Source: Charina bottae (lineage: Eukaryota; Chordata; Lepidosauria; Squamata; Charinaidae). Taken from it: a stretch of 64,000 nt of DNA. Both the position numbers and the translations under genes were made by a program. The notes under the pieces are model-generated. The model made no database searches, had not been told where the DNA came from, and was given only the letters and a program-made list of their open reading frames with translations. How positions within the stretch are numbered: position 1 is the first letter of the stretch; each line of letters opens with the position of its first letter. The stretch spans positions 54,241,501-54,305,500 of the forward strand of contig JALMGJ010000006.1 in assembly GCA_023362775.1 (NCBI GenBank). The letters run 5' to 3'. Positions 11,589 to 21,670 of the stretch are shown piece by piece.

Positions 11589-12450
11589 TTAATTGAAAAA
11601 CAGTACTAACATGCAAACGTTTCTTGGATCCAGTCTTGAAATAAAAACTGCCAAAGTTTCAAAGCGAAGCAATGCCTGCTTAAATGCCACAGTGGAAAAG
11701 AATAAAAAGCTAGACAATCTAGTGTCTAACACAAGCTTTCCCTATATCACGCTTGTAATTTATTTTATGATGACCTGAGCAGCGCCAGTACAATATTTCA
11801 GTGGCCCTCGCTGGGCCTCCTTTAATTACAAATTGTCAGTCAGAACTAATTCAATTACAGGACAGTGCTGGGGTTACATCTACTTCATCTATGGCAAATC
11901 TCTGCAATTGAACCACACAGAAACCCATTAGAGCTGCTACTGTTGGGGGCAGAAAATGGGTCTTGCTGCCAAATGTCCATGTCAATGGCTTAAGAAAACC
12001 AATGCAAGCTGAGAAATACTTACTGTGCAATCAAACTGCCTAGCAGCTGCTGGAAGCTTTTCTGACTTCCTCCCAATACGTACCAATTAATAGAGAAGTA
12101 TTTGGTCATACTACAAAACCATTTTCTTAATGCCAAGAACTGTCTGTTTATAGAAAACACACACACGCATGTTGGATTGCTTTCTTTTCCACTGATACCA
12201 TTAGAGATTTTAATACTGAATAAATTAAATTCAGTGCCACCGTGAAAAGAATTAAACACGTTTATTTTTCTTGCCCATTTACTAAACATGACAGTGTCAG
12301 ATTTGAAGCTTAATTACAGGGGGGAAAATTGCTATTGCTAGTTCTTTAGCATGCAACCAAACACCACCCTCACACAATCCGTAAACCTCTTCTCTGCAGC
12401 TGTGAAAGCCTACCTCATAATTGCTAACTGACAGCAACATTTCCTGTTAT
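11589..12450. promoter_or_regulatory. Candidate conserved non-coding element (inference)
   Basis: This stretch has no recognisable repeat and higher sequence complexity than its flanks. Homeodomain-type ATTA/TAAT sites cluster in it, including TTTAATTACAAATTGTCA and TAATTCAATTACAGG around 11820-11865, together with TTAATTACAGGGG near 12310. Open frames across it are short and unrelated to known proteins. An enhancer-like conserved element is a guess from composition only; cross-species conservation was not available. Confidence 0.3.
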
Positions 12451-14714
12451 TTTTAGGTGGGGGACGGTTGAGAAGTGGAGTATAACCTCTTAAATAGATA
12501 TATTCCAATTAAGAAATAAAGAATCCTATATGAAACATCCTTCTGAAACTCATTTTCTTGTGAGTGATGTGTGGTTCCTTTCACTTTGTGGCTCCCAGCA
12601 ATGTTAAATGTGGCCTTTTGTTATTAAAAGATGGTTGGCTCTTGCCTGAGCACAAAGAGGCTTGTTCTGTAGAAACTATCCTTTAGCCAACATCCATATA
12701 TGGGGCTATCATTTTTTTCAGTGTCGTACAGTATATAAATCATTTGCAGTATACGTACATGGTGGACTGCATATTGCTCTCAACAGAAAAGATCACTGAA
12801 TAAAGCATATTAAGAGATCAAAAAGGCATACCTTTGTTACAGCTGTAAATCCTAGATGCAAAGATATCATTTCAATTGCTCTCTCAAGAGGTAAGTGTAA
12901 GATTCTAATGGCTTAGGTTGCCAACTACATGTCAGAGAGGATTAATGAAGAAAGGAAGATGAAAAGAAGCAATTTCACTCAAAGGGAATCAACAAAAAAG
13001 TATGGAAACAGAGAGGAAAGACTGCAGGAAGTATGTAAGGATTAAGAACCCCAAACCTACTAAATTTTAAGCAACTCTTCTCCACCTCAGAATAAAAGGA
13101 GGTAGGGAATTCTAAATGTGCCCAGAGAGGGAAAACTTGATTTAGGTTCCCCTAGACACAATGGAAGAATTTGCTTATGAGTACGCATAATATTTTCCAT
13201 AAATCAACCAAATTACTACCATAGCTATTGCAAATATTTTATCATTTTAATTTTAGGTTAGCAAATGACATGTTGATTGTAAAAAACTACTTCCAGAACA
13301 GTTTTGAACTGTGCACAGTACTTGTTTTCACTAAAAATGGATTGGTGTCTTTTTTATTTCTTTCTTAAAAGTATCTATAAGTATGGCTTCTTATTTTAAA
13401 AAATCTTGAAGGGGTTTACAATAGTTAATATATGATAAAAATAAAAGCAAAATAAAAACAGTAAAAAAATAAAATGACCAGAATAATTGGAGTTTAATGA
13501 CTGGAGAAGACTAACATAAAAATATGAGTTTGTAAAAAATCCCAAAATGTGTTGGTTTTGGAGCTTGGCATATTACAGCAGAGTTGCTCATAGTTTGGTA
13601 TCTCCCTTCAAGGTTTTTGCTCATTACATTTTTTTTACATAACCAATAAGACTGAGGTAACAAATAAGTTTCCACTGTGCTAATTTCATGGAATATATAG
13701 CCTTTCTTATAAGATGGCTCAGATCAACATGTAAACTGTATATAGCAGTTAAAAAAAACAGATTTCATGAATACTGGCCTACAAAGCTTTTGCCAAAATC
13801 ATTTGTTAATCTTTAACTTTCATAAGATAGTTGATTTTGCTAAAGAATAGCAATGGGGTATCTCCCTGGAACAAAATGTATATACACTGTATATATATTT
13901 TACAAATGATAATGGAATATAATCTTTACTTGCTTCTTTTTTATTAAAAGTCTTTCAGGACTAACACTGATTAAATGTGCGCACTGAATGTAATGCAACC
14001 CAGTCAATGAAGCTATGAGTATTTTTTCCTGGTCGGTAACATGATGGACCTTCAGTACAGCATCTTCCTCGAAGAATAATTTAAAACAAACAATCAGGCT
14101 GATTGCTAAGTTAGCACAGAATGATTGACGATGAGAGAATTAGGCAAACAGGATCATGAGAATACAAACGCTTGAAAGATGGATTTATAAATAAATGATT
14201 TGTGGACTCTAGAGCAAGCAAGGCCCTTTCAGGTGGCATACTTGTGATTTGGAGATGTGAATGTAAATGGAGTTGTCAATTTCCTTTATCTAAAGAACAT
14301 GTTTTTCACATCAAGGATAAGAGAACTCTGTAAAAGGACTTAACAACTCAACTTGTTATCTGTAATGTGGTAATTAGATCTCTTTCTTTTGAAGATGTCT
14401 AATCAAGAGAAATAGACAAGCCTCTTTCTCTCTATTTTAAGGAAGACTTTTGTCACTGTCTTATTTCAATTTTATAATTACATGTATCAGGAATGATACA
14501 TCTCAATACGTATCATTCCTAACACTAGTCTATGATCGGAAAGGGTATTATTGCTATTTAAATAATATTAATTTAATTGATTTGTTAATTTTAAAGAGGA
14601 CTTTGCTTGTAAAAGTATAACAAAGCCAGTAATAATCATTTCATTATTTATATATTGTAATACATTGTTTATAGTGGAATAGTGCCTTATTCCAAATAAC
14701 TTTGTATAATGTAC
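12451..14714. other. Unassigned AT-rich DNA
   Basis: No gene or known repeat. A perfect 10-bp stem (AGGAATGATA/TATCATTCCT, 14489-14520) with a 12-nt loop and an AT-rich alternating tract near 13880 are the only structures seen. Confidence 0.45.
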
Positions 14715-14715
14715 T

Positions 14716-14777
14716 GTCTCCTCCTTCTCCTTCTCCTTCTCCTCCTCCTCCTCTTCCTCCTCCTCCTTCTCCTTCCA
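14716..14777. repeat. Polypyrimidine (CTT/CCT)n tract
   Basis: About 60 bases of uninterrupted C/T built from CTCCTT and CCT units. On the minus strand it encodes a spurious poly-Glu/Lys run. Confidence 0.95.
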
Positions 14778-15764
14778 ATAAAACCTATATTTAAAAACAG
14801 TATGCACAAAACCATCCAGAATGTTTTATTATTAAACATTTAATGTCTTCAGTCCTCTTGCCTATTGTTGACTCAGGACAATTGCGATCTAGATTAAATT
14901 TATTTGGAAATTGCACTTAATCTATGTTCTATCACATGCAAAAAGCTCTTAAGTGTAGATATAATATATAGATCTTTGTACCTTTGAAAAGGAAAATGAA
15001 TCCTTACTTTCCAACCACAGAAAAATATCAGACTTGGACAGTTTGTTACAGCCCTCTTTTAATAAAAAAAAATGAGAATGGGTTAAAAATGTTATACTTG
15101 TTAATTCACAAAGGCAGATAGCTGAAGAATACAAAGGCTTACCAAGACACACTGGAGGCAGAAATTGTACATTCCAATTAAACTAAAGATAACATATTTA
15201 TTGATACAAATTGCACTTTCTATTATTTGCTGGATCTGGTTATGCCTTTGACTTGAATATAAGATAAAGATTACCATGGGATTTATCAGATTTCCTACAG
15301 CAATTCAATCATTCAAATATCCTTTTCAGTTGAACCTTTAGAATTCAGTGGGGCTTATTAAGATTGAAATATTGAATCTACAAATCATATAACACAATAA
15401 GACTGGACTTTTTTTATCACTTACTAAAGTGGCCATAAAAATGCAGAGAAATTGAAGTATTTGGCTGTCACTATCTAAACCAAATCATTTTTTTGTTGTT
15501 CTTGTTGGGAAAAAGATGTGGAACAGATGTTAATAGGCATGTGCCTGTTATCTTGCCTAAACCTGGACATAGAAACACATATGTGACAACAAGAATGGTG
15601 AGAAGGAAGGAGAACTGGTAAGCAAGGGTGAACAAATTGATTGAGCCTAGAGTGATTTGTAACAGATTAGAAAGAATTTCTGCTGAAAAACAGTAGCAAT
15701 TAAAGTATTGCCTCTGCCCAAAATTATATGACTGAAATTAAGAATGCTTTGGATAATACAGATG
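14778..15764. other. Unassigned AT-rich DNA
   Basis: No gene or repeat family recognised. Confidence 0.5.
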
Positions 15765-16024
15765 GGCTTTTATTTATTTATTTATTTATTTATTTAATTA
15801 ATTTTATTTTCTATCCCGCTTTTATTATTTTTATAAATAACTCAATGCGGCGAACATACCTAATACTCCTTCCTCCTCCTATTTTCCCCACAACAACAAC
15901 CCTGTGAGGTGAGTTGGGCTGAGAGTGTGTGACTGGCCCAAGGTCACCCAGCCGGCTTTCATGCCTAAGGTGGGTGAACTCTCAGTCTCCTGGTTTCTAG
16001 CCCATTGCCTTAACCACTAGACAA
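15765..16024 (-). mobile_element. MIR-like CORE-SINE
   Basis: The minus strand reads TCTAGTGGTTAAGGCAATGG (A-box-like tRNA head) and GGCTGGGTGACCTTGGGCCA (CORE-like segment). The tail is GAGTTATTTATAAAAATAATAAAAGCGGGATAGAAAAT followed by (AAAT)n. Other copies in this window are at 36.0, 51.7 and 54.0 kb. The CORE segment is shared with MIR-type SINEs. No clear TSD seen for this copy. Confidence 0.82.
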
Positions 16025-16472
16025 AACTATCTATTTGAAGAATTTTGTAACTTTAAGAATCATTGTGAAATTTAGCTTTTTTTCATTTTCATTTTCCTGC
16101 CCCATCTTTTCTTTTTTTTTCATTTTGTGTCCTGTCTTGGAAATCTGAAAATAGGACATGGACTGTTTTTAATAATGTGTAATCTGTTTCTAGCTGAAGA
16201 GTAAACAACAACAAATGCTGCACCCAGGAGCATTTGGATGGCAAAACTTTACACTCTCAGGATCCTGCTGTCTTAGAGCAGGTATTCTACAAAGCTTTCA
16301 GATATTCTTGTAAATTACTGCTACTTAATGTAGCAGCAAAATTTATTTTCCTCACACAAGAGTCATTTCAATGAATATTTAAAAACATTTTACAACAGTT
16401 AATCAGGGAAGATGGAAGGAAGGGGACACAGATCACCTAGAGTGCTTTTTTGGTTGTTTTTGCATATATCCA
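16025..16472. other. Unassigned DNA
   Basis: No gene or repeat recognised. Confidence 0.45.
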
Positions 16473-16510
16473 GTATGTGTGTATGTGTGTGTGTGTGTGT
16501 GTGGTGTGTG

Positions 16511-16552
<42 letters not shown>

Positions 16553-16665
16553 CAGTATATACACACACACACAAATATACACATATATACAATGTATATT
16601 GTATATATACTGTATATATACTGTATATACTATACTGTATATACATACATACAGTATATAATTTA
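16473..16665. repeat. Compound microsatellite (GT)n-(GTATAT)n-(CA)n-(AT-rich)
   Basis: Consecutive tracts of GT, a GTATAT hexamer (about six copies), CA, then degenerate ACTGTATATA repeats. The several overlapping open frames here on both strands are repeat artefacts. Confidence 0.97.
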
Positions 16666-16667
16666 TA

Positions 16668-17020
16668 TAGCCACTCAGGGGATGCAGTGGCACAGTGGCT
16701 TAATGACGCTGGAGTTTGCCAGCCAGAAATGGTCGACACTCCAATGGTTCGAGCCCAGCTCCGCGTGTTGGAAGTGAGCTCCCATCATTTCGTCCCTAGC
16801 TCCTGCCCACCTAGCAGTTCAAAAGCATACCATCTGCGAATAGATAAATAGGTACCCCATTTCGGTGGGGGGAAACGCTGGCGGCGCTCTATGGGGGAGC
16901 AGAAACCAGTGCTGATGGAGGATCAGTGGAGAAAAAAGCCTGGATGAGCCAACTTCCCTAAGGAATGCTGCTGGCCAGCTGATGCAAAGCTAGCTCACCC
17001 TCTTGTGGTGCATCAGTGCA
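16668..17020 (+). mobile_element. Sauria-type tRNA SINE, diverged
   Basis: It begins with an A-box-like GTGGCACAGTGGCTTAATG and a B box GGTTCGAGCCC. The shared SINE body follows (GAGCTCCCATCA, CACCTAGCAGTTCAAAAGCA, ATAGATAAATAGGTACC). The 3' half differs from the Bov-B-tailed copies at 27.8 and 33.6 kb, so it may be a related subfamily. It ends in the (CA)n at 17021. Confidence 0.78.
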
Positions 17021-17025
17021 ATGCA

Positions 17026-17054
<29 letters not shown>
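17021..17054. repeat. (CA)n microsatellite
   Basis: About 17 CA units directly after the SINE. Confidence 0.97.
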
Positions 17055-17057
<3 letters not shown>

Positions 17058-17424
17058 CCTCCATTTAAACTATCAAAAATGGCAGCAGCGATGCTTTTCA
17101 TGAAGATTCATGGAAAACTTGACATCCCCGAAGAAGCAGGCAGCACTGCAGTGGAGATCAATGGCCAGATGGTGAATTCTGGTGGTGCAGTCTTTCCACA
17201 TAAAGGAGAGGTTATGAGATTGCACACTTGCACTCTGGACAGCTGTTCCTCATGAGTAGACTACAGGAACTAAGGATTTTGCAGTTGGCTCATGAGTTGA
17301 GTGGGTGGAAGTCAAGGGATTTGAATTAAGCTCACAGATGTAATGCAGCCTATATGGACATAAGGTTTGCATTAGCCTCATTTCTTAAACACTTTTGGAT
17401 GTAACTAATTTACAGCTAAAGAGG

Positions 17425-17461
17425 CGGGGAATAAATTTGAAAAATAAATAAATAAATAAAT

Positions 17462-17490
<29 letters not shown>
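17425..17490 (+). repeat. (AAAT)n retroelement tail
   Basis: AGGCGGGGAATAAATTTGAAAAATAAATAAATAAA followed by a further AAAT run is the extreme 3' end of a CR1/L3- or SINE-type element; no more of the element is present. Confidence 0.6.
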
Positions 17491-17493
<3 letters not shown>

Positions 17494-17917
17494 CTGAGCA
17501 GCAGGATAAGAAAATTCCACTTGGTGAGTGAACATTCTTTTTGGATTACAAAGTTTAAAAAAAGGTTTTAAAGATTTAAAAACTTTTGGCAAAAAGCTTA
17601 ACAACGAGTGAATATAAGAAAGGTTAAAATGGATAAAAGGGATAGTTATTTTTAAATATTATTTTTGGTGAAAGTGCTTTTGAACAAATTGAAATTAAAA
17701 TAGACAAACGAACCAGATTTCATGGGAATGTTTTTTGTTTACTATTAAAGAGTGCAGGCAATTGGTGGACTTTACAAAACAAAAGATAAAGGTAATATGA
17801 GCCAGACTAAAGGGTTCAAGTTTTGCAGCAGCACTTTAATACAAGACTAAAGATTGATAATATGAATGTAACTGTTCTTAAAGAAATTCCTATTAGAATC
17901 TTGCATAAGAGAAAAGA

Positions 17918-18020
17918 GAATGTATGTATGTATGTATGTATGTGTTTGTTTATTTATTTATTTATTTATTAGATTTCTCACTGCCCATCTCCTCCTACCA
18001 GAGGGACTCTAGGCGGTATT
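17918..18020 (-). mobile_element. CR1/L3-type LINE 3' tail with (GTAT)/(TTTA) microsatellite
   Basis: Minus strand: ACCGCCTAGAGTCCCTCTGG, GAGATGGGCAGTGAGAAATC, then (AAAT)n. This is the terminal hairpin region of the LINE at 37.7-42.1 kb. Adjacent GTAT repeats extend the microsatellite. Confidence 0.82.
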
Positions 18021-18467
18021 CTTTATTGACCAAGAGATTAAGACAGAAAAATATTCCATTTGGATAGGACAAATTGGAAGGTGTGATTTTTACTTTTAAA
18101 CAGTAGAGGTTTCAACTGAATTCTGTCCAGAAGGTGAGGGAATTTCTAGAAAAATTTAAAGAGGAATTGGAGGAGATTCAAATGGAGGTGTCAGATGAGA
18201 TTAAACAAAAACTTCAACAGATGCAACAGGAAACTGAAAGGGATGATACTGAACTAGGTGCTACAAATACTGATTTTTCTAAATTTTTGGCTTGATTATG
18301 GATTACAAATGCTAACATGGAATATAAATGGGGCAAATGCTCCTCAAAAGAGAAAAAAAGCATTATTTGAAAAAATTACAGCAAGACATGTCTATGAAGG
18401 TTCTCAGTCATCCAGGTGGAATTGTCTGTAGCTTTAATCATGTCAACTGGATTTCTATTTTCTCAGT

Positions 18468-18504
18468 GGAAACGTTTCGCTCCTTATCCAAGAAGCTTCT
18501 TCAG
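18468..18504 (-). ncRNA. Hammerhead ribozyme-like motif, left arm
   Basis: Minus strand: CUGAAGA, extra A, GCUUCUU-GGAU-AAGGAGC, GAAA, CGUUUCC. Stem II has 7 bp (one G-U) and a GGAU loop. Core bases intact; stem III absent or a single C-G pair; stem I weak (a displaced CUCAG/CUGAG pairing is possible). Confidence 0.65.
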
Positions 18505-18637
18505 TCTGAGCAGTTTGTCAGGGAATCCTTAAATATGTTTCTAGCCTCAGGTGCAAGGTCACACAGCCACCCTAGAAACATATTTAAGGATTTTCCCTTA
18601 AAAACATATTTAAGGATTCCCTTACAAACTGCTCAGA

Positions 18638-18674
18638 CTGAAGAAGCTTCTTGGATAAGGAGTGAAACGTTTCC
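18638..18674 (+). ncRNA. Hammerhead ribozyme-like motif, right arm
   Basis: Inverse copy of the left-arm motif: CUGAAGA, A, GCUUCUU-GGAU-AAGGAGU, GAAA, CGUUUCC. One C-to-U change at the base of stem II keeps pairing as G-U. Because the copies are in opposite orientation, either transcription direction would carry one ribozyme in sense. Confidence 0.63.
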
Positions 18675-19270
18675 ACTGAGAAAATAGAAATCCAGTTGAC
18701 ATGATTAAAGCTACAGCAAGACATAATTTGCCTACAAGAGACACATATTAGAAAAAAGGACATACAATAATTGATTTATAAAAAAAATGGGTGAATAATT
18801 TATTTCAGCAGGAACTAAAAAAAGAAATGGAGTTGTTTTGTATATAAATCCCTAACTAAAACCAGAACTTGTATTGAGTGATGAGCATGGCAGATTTGTT
18901 GGGGTGGAAGTTAATTTGCATGGGACTAAGACTTTGGTATTGGGAATTTATACCCCAAATGAAGATAAAGTACTGTTCTATAAAGGACTTATGGACGGAC
19001 TAATAGGTTCTCTTATGAAAATTGATCTTTGATGGGAGATTGGAATGGAGTGGTTTCCCCACAACTGGATAGAATTTTTTCTAACTGCTGTAAAGAAGAT
19101 TGGAAGCCACTTCTTTGTGTCTTTTTCTTTCTTTTCTGTTTTTCTTTTACCTTTTTTCCTTTCAGCACTTTTAGATTTCTTTCTTTTTCTTATTTTATAT
19201 TAGTTTGTATTAGTTTTTATCTTCCTTTTTAATTTTTTAAAATAAAATTATATTAAAAAATGGCAGCAGC

Positions 19271-19895
19271 AAAGCTGTAGCATGGCTTTTTTCCACAATA
19301 GCTGAACAAAGTGTCTAACTCCTACCACTAAGATCAGTGATGTTCCGGGATGCTCCCGTCCAAATATTATCCTCTGTATCTTTTTGTTCTTCCTAAAATT
19401 AGAACCAAATAAAAATAGTTGATAATGCTTGAAAGTGTATTCCAGTCTTCGGCCAACCAAGCAGACTACAAATGTAATTGCAACACTGTACCTGAGAAAA
19501 GCTAGCCTATTACACACACACTTTATAGCATTTTGGTTTGTATCTCTGAAAACTGTCTTAGAAGAAAGTTCATTTATTTAAAACAAATTACTTCCATATA
19601 TGAAGTTTGAAGGTCACAGCTACATTCAAGTGCAGAGTCATCCATGCTTAAACTTCATTGATTTCCATTGAACTAAACATCTGTGAATGTGAAGAGAATT
19701 GAGGCCAACAGCTTTAATATTTTAATATAACAAGAAAGTGTATATGTTGGCAAAAAAGTATTGTGTCATGAGATGCTTCAGAAATTGAACAGATTATATT
19801 ATTTGTTGATTTTTGTGACAAGTACAATGTGGGTAAGTATAAAAAATCAGGGGTCTGGTAGCACTTTTTCTGACAAACAGTTTTGATACCAATCA
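19271..19895. other. Mostly unassigned DNA
   Basis: No gene recognised. At about 19848-19885 the phrase GGGGTCTGGTAGCACTTTTT and a following CTGACAAAC resemble the terminus of the repeat family at 8.6 kb. Confidence 0.4.
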
Positions 19896-20940
19896 AAGAG
19901 AATATTTGTAGCTCAGGGTTGAACTGTGGAGTCCTTGGTGCTCTCTGAGCCTTGTTGTTTTCTTGCAGATGTTTCATTGCCAGGCTAGGCAACATCTTCA
20001 GTGCGAAAAGGGAGTGGGACTTGCTCTCTCTTTATATACCATGGCTTGTCCTGCCTGTGTTGGTGGAGGTGTTGTTCTCTCCTTAGTAGTTCCTTGACTG
20101 AGCAGTTGTTTGCTACTTGGTTGATTGACTGAGCTAATAGTTCCTTGATTAGGGTCTATTGTGTTGTCTGGTGCTAATCTTGGTGTTAATCTTTGCCTAT
20201 CTGGGTGTTGATTGCTGGCAAGGAGGTGTTCTGGTCTTCTGGCTTTTCTATTGTCTCTTATGAATGGTATGTAAATGTTGTTTACCTCTATGTGTCTGTT
20301 GATAGCTGCTTTGTCTGAGTGCCAAGCTTCCAGGAATTCTCTAGCATTTTTGGATTTGGCTTGGTTTAAGATGCTCACAGTTTCCCAGTTGAAGTTATGG
20401 TTAAGTCTGTCCATGTGTTGTGAGATTAAGGAGTTTTCATCGTGTCTTCTGACTGCTAGTTGGTGTTCGTGGATACGTTCTGCTAGTCTTCTGCCAGTCT
20501 GTCCTACATAGTGGCTATTACAATCCTTACACTGTATGTTGTAGATAACTCCTGTTTTTTCTTCTTGGGCTACTGGGTCTTTTGGTTTACTTATGATGTT
20601 CTGAAGGGTTTTGGTTGGTTTGTGTGCTACGGTGATGCCGTGTGGTTGTAACAGTCTATTAGTAGTTTCTGAGATGTTTCTGATGTATGGCAGTGTAATC
20701 CTTTTCATACCTTCTGTTGGTTTTGCGGGTTGAGTGGTCAGGCACTTTTTGATAAAGTTGCGTGGGTATCCATTTTGCTCGAAGATGCTATATAAGTGGT
20801 CTATTTCCTTTTTCTGGTGTTCTGGGTTGCTGCAGTGTGTTTGTGCTCGTCTGAATAGTGTTCTTACACAGCTCCTCTTGTGGGAGGTTGGGTTATTGCT
20901 TTGGTAGTGGAACACATGGTTAGTGTGGGTAGACAATGGG
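19896..20940 (-). mobile_element. 5'-truncated Penelope-like element (PLE)
   Basis: On the minus strand this begins in the RT C-terminal region (THTNHVFHYQSNNPTSHKRS, then LYSIFEQNGYPRNFIKKCL), continues through a linker and a GIY-YIG nuclease, and ends with a 3' non-coding end. That end contains a hammerhead-like motif and the phrase AACAAGGCTCAGAGAGCACC, which I recognise as a frequent squamate PLE terminus. The core RT is missing, and the sequence switches abruptly at about 20.94 kb to a GC-rich minisatellite. PLEs prime reverse transcription at the target using the GIY-YIG nick, so this copy could not mobilise itself. Confidence 0.88.
19962..20007 (-). ncRNA. Hammerhead ribozyme-like motif downstream of the PLE ORF
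   Basis: Minus strand, just after the GIY-YIG ORF: GCA, CUGAAGA, extra U, GUUGCC-UAGCCU-GGCAAU, GAAA, CAUC, UGC. Stem II has 6 bp including one G-U; GCA/UGC forms the inner stem I, with two further pairs possible beyond a mismatch. Its sequence is unlike families 1 and 2, yet every helix is retained. Same strand as the coding sequence, as expected for a PLE terminal ribozyme. Confidence 0.7.
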
Positions 20941-21212
20941 CAAGAAGTCCACCCAGTATTTGGAGGGGCCACAAGGCAAGATTCTGGCATGAGGTTTGCT
21001 GCAACGGCGAGGCAAGATTCCAACACGAGGCTTGGCGGGGCGGAGGTGCAGCAAGGTTCTGGCACAAGGCTTGGCATGGAGGCAAGGCAAGGTTCCGATG
21101 TGAGGCTTGATGCAGCGGCTGCAATGCAAGATTGTGGCATGAGGCTAAGCGCAGTGGTGAGGCAAGATTCTGGCACGAGGCACTGCTGGGTGGCAAGACA
21201 GGTTTCCAGCAC
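19998..21212 (-). pseudogene. PLE GIY-YIG endonuclease ORF fused to minisatellite-encoded residues
   Basis: An open frame of 404 codons. Residues 1 to about 95 are low-complexity (repeats of PESCL and EPCLA type) read from the 36-bp minisatellite and are not protein-like. From about residue 95 the sequence is PLE: the thumb/linker block NPTSHKR..LFRRAQ, then IRNISETTNRLL. The GIY-YIG nuclease follows: GVIYNIQCKDCNSHYVGQTGRRLAERIHEH, with the GIY replaced by VIY, YIG by YVG, and the catalytic Arg and His region present. The later block REFLEAWHSDKAAINRHIE holds the conserved Glu. The C-terminal 70 residues are Pro/Gln/Thr-rich. No stop interrupts the PLE part, so it is fairly young, but without the RT it is a fragment. 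The start codon lies in the repeat and is not meaningful. Confidence 0.8.
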
Positions 21213-21435
21213 GGGGCATGGCTAGGTGGCAAGGCAAGGCTCCAGCATTAAATGTGGCTGGGTGGCAAGGCAAGATTATGGCGTGGGGTATGGCTGGGCG
21301 GCAAGGCAAGGCAAGGTTCCAGCGTGAAGCTTGGCTGGATGGCAAGGCAAGGCTCTGGCACGAAACTCAGCTGGGTTGCATGGCAAGGCTCTGGAGTACA
21401 GGCAAGGCAAGGCCCGTGCAGGGATTCTGGCGCAG
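20955..21435. repeat. 36-bp GC-rich minisatellite, about 12-13 diverged units
   Basis: Units begin GGCAAGRTTCYGGCACGAGG and continue CTTGGCTGGGTGGCAA, mostly 36 bp with some of 34-41 bp. The period is a multiple of three with few stops, so several frames on both strands stay open (seven open frames of 64-122 codons overlap here). It abuts the PLE on one side and the promoter-like segment on the other. Much more GC-rich than the rest of the window. Confidence 0.85.
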
Positions 21436-21559
21436 TGATGGGGTCACGATTCACTCCAGGTTGCATTAAGGAACATGAACGTTTGTCTACGGCAATGGGT
21501 GCATGCTGCGCTCGCCTTTTATCACTTTGATTTTCATGCTGTTTGTGAGTGGGAGCCAA

Positions 21560-21670
21560 TCATGCCTCACATTGCTCTGCCCGCCTTTCCCACCTCCTTT
21601 CTCGCGCGCTGATTGGCGGGGCCACTACTTCCTCCGTACTGTCTCCAATCAGCTGCTCCGACTCTGATTC
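21560..21670. promoter_or_regulatory. CCAAT/GC-box promoter-like segment
   Basis: Within about 110 bp there are three CCAAT motifs (GCCAATCATG, inverted in CTGATTGGCGGGGCC, and CCAATCAGC), a GC-box-like GGCGGGGCC and several CpGs, in otherwise AT-rich DNA. It lies upstream of the LTR-like terminus at 21.75-21.88 kb, so it could be a U3 promoter. It could equally drive minus-strand transcription into the minisatellite and PLE. Inference from motifs only. Confidence 0.4.

Larger units (their letters stand above)
18377..18724. mobile_element. Snap-back PLE-derived element (family 1) with 13-bp TSD
   Basis: TACAGCAAGACAT occurs exactly at 18377-18389 and 18712-18724. Between them lie two inverted arms of about 130-160 bp sharing AGCTTTAATCATGTCAACTG, the CAGTGGAAACG..TTCGCTCC block and AAGAAGCTTCTTCAGTCTGA, separated by a short spacer with a duplicated CATATTTAAGGAT. 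The left arm extends further outward (GAAGGTTCTCAGTCATCCAG). The arms match the termini of the 45-kb palindrome but lack its coding part. It sits inside the L1 ORF2 remnant, so it is younger than that L1. Confidence 0.9.
18298..19073 (+). pseudogene. L1 ORF2 endonuclease fragment, split by a PLE insertion
   Basis: The left part (18298-18376) encodes LQMLTWNINGANAPQKRKKALFEKL, the first conserved block of L1 apurinic endonuclease. The right part (18725-19073) continues with ICLQETHI, then NGVVLYINP, VLGIYTPNEDKVLFYKGL and GDWNGVVSPQLD. The two parts join when the snap-back PLE and one copy of its TSD are set aside. Stop codons and small indels break the frame (for example after GVVLYINP). Everything downstream of the GDWN block, including the whole reverse transcriptase, is deleted. 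Confidence 0.82.
17075..19270 (+). mobile_element. Internally deleted L1 insertion with 15-bp TSD and nested elements
   Basis: AAAAATGGCAGCAGC is repeated at 17075-17089 and 19256-19270, bracketing about 2.2 kb. Inside are an ORF1-like stretch (about 18100-18290, Glu/Lys-rich coiled-coil codons), the start of ORF2 (LTWNINGANAPQKRKKALFEKLQ) and a later endonuclease segment (NGVVLYINP, GDWNGVV). The sequence then jumps at about 19070 straight to a T-rich 3' UTR and AATAAAATTATATTAAAAAA. The missing reverse transcriptase means an internal deletion. Nested in it are (AAAT)n tails at 17.45 and 17.95 kb and the snap-back PLE at 18.4 kb. The L1 nature of the first few hundred bases (17090-17600) is not certain. 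Confidence 0.72.

Noticed and set aside
14568..14807. Minus-strand open frame with a poly-Glu run
   Set aside because: Produced by the polypyrimidine tract at 14.72-14.78 kb.
16399..16851. Five to six overlapping open frames on both strands
   Set aside because: Translations of GT/CA/GTATAT microsatellites and the adjacent SINE.
17016..17255. 79-codon frame as a host exon
   Set aside because: Begins in the (CA)n repeat; the rest lies in the presumed L1 insertion and has no family motif or splice context.
18328..18687. 119-codon open frame as a host exon
   Set aside because: It spans the start of L1 ORF2 and both arms of the snap-back PLE, so it is a composite of two mobile elements.
20955..21435. 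CRISPR-like repeat array
   Set aside because: Units are contiguous and diverged, with no unique spacers, in vertebrate DNA; it is a minisatellite.
20864..21559. Several overlapping open frames of 64-122 codons on both strands
   Set aside because: All arise from the 36-bp minisatellite, which has few stops in any frame.
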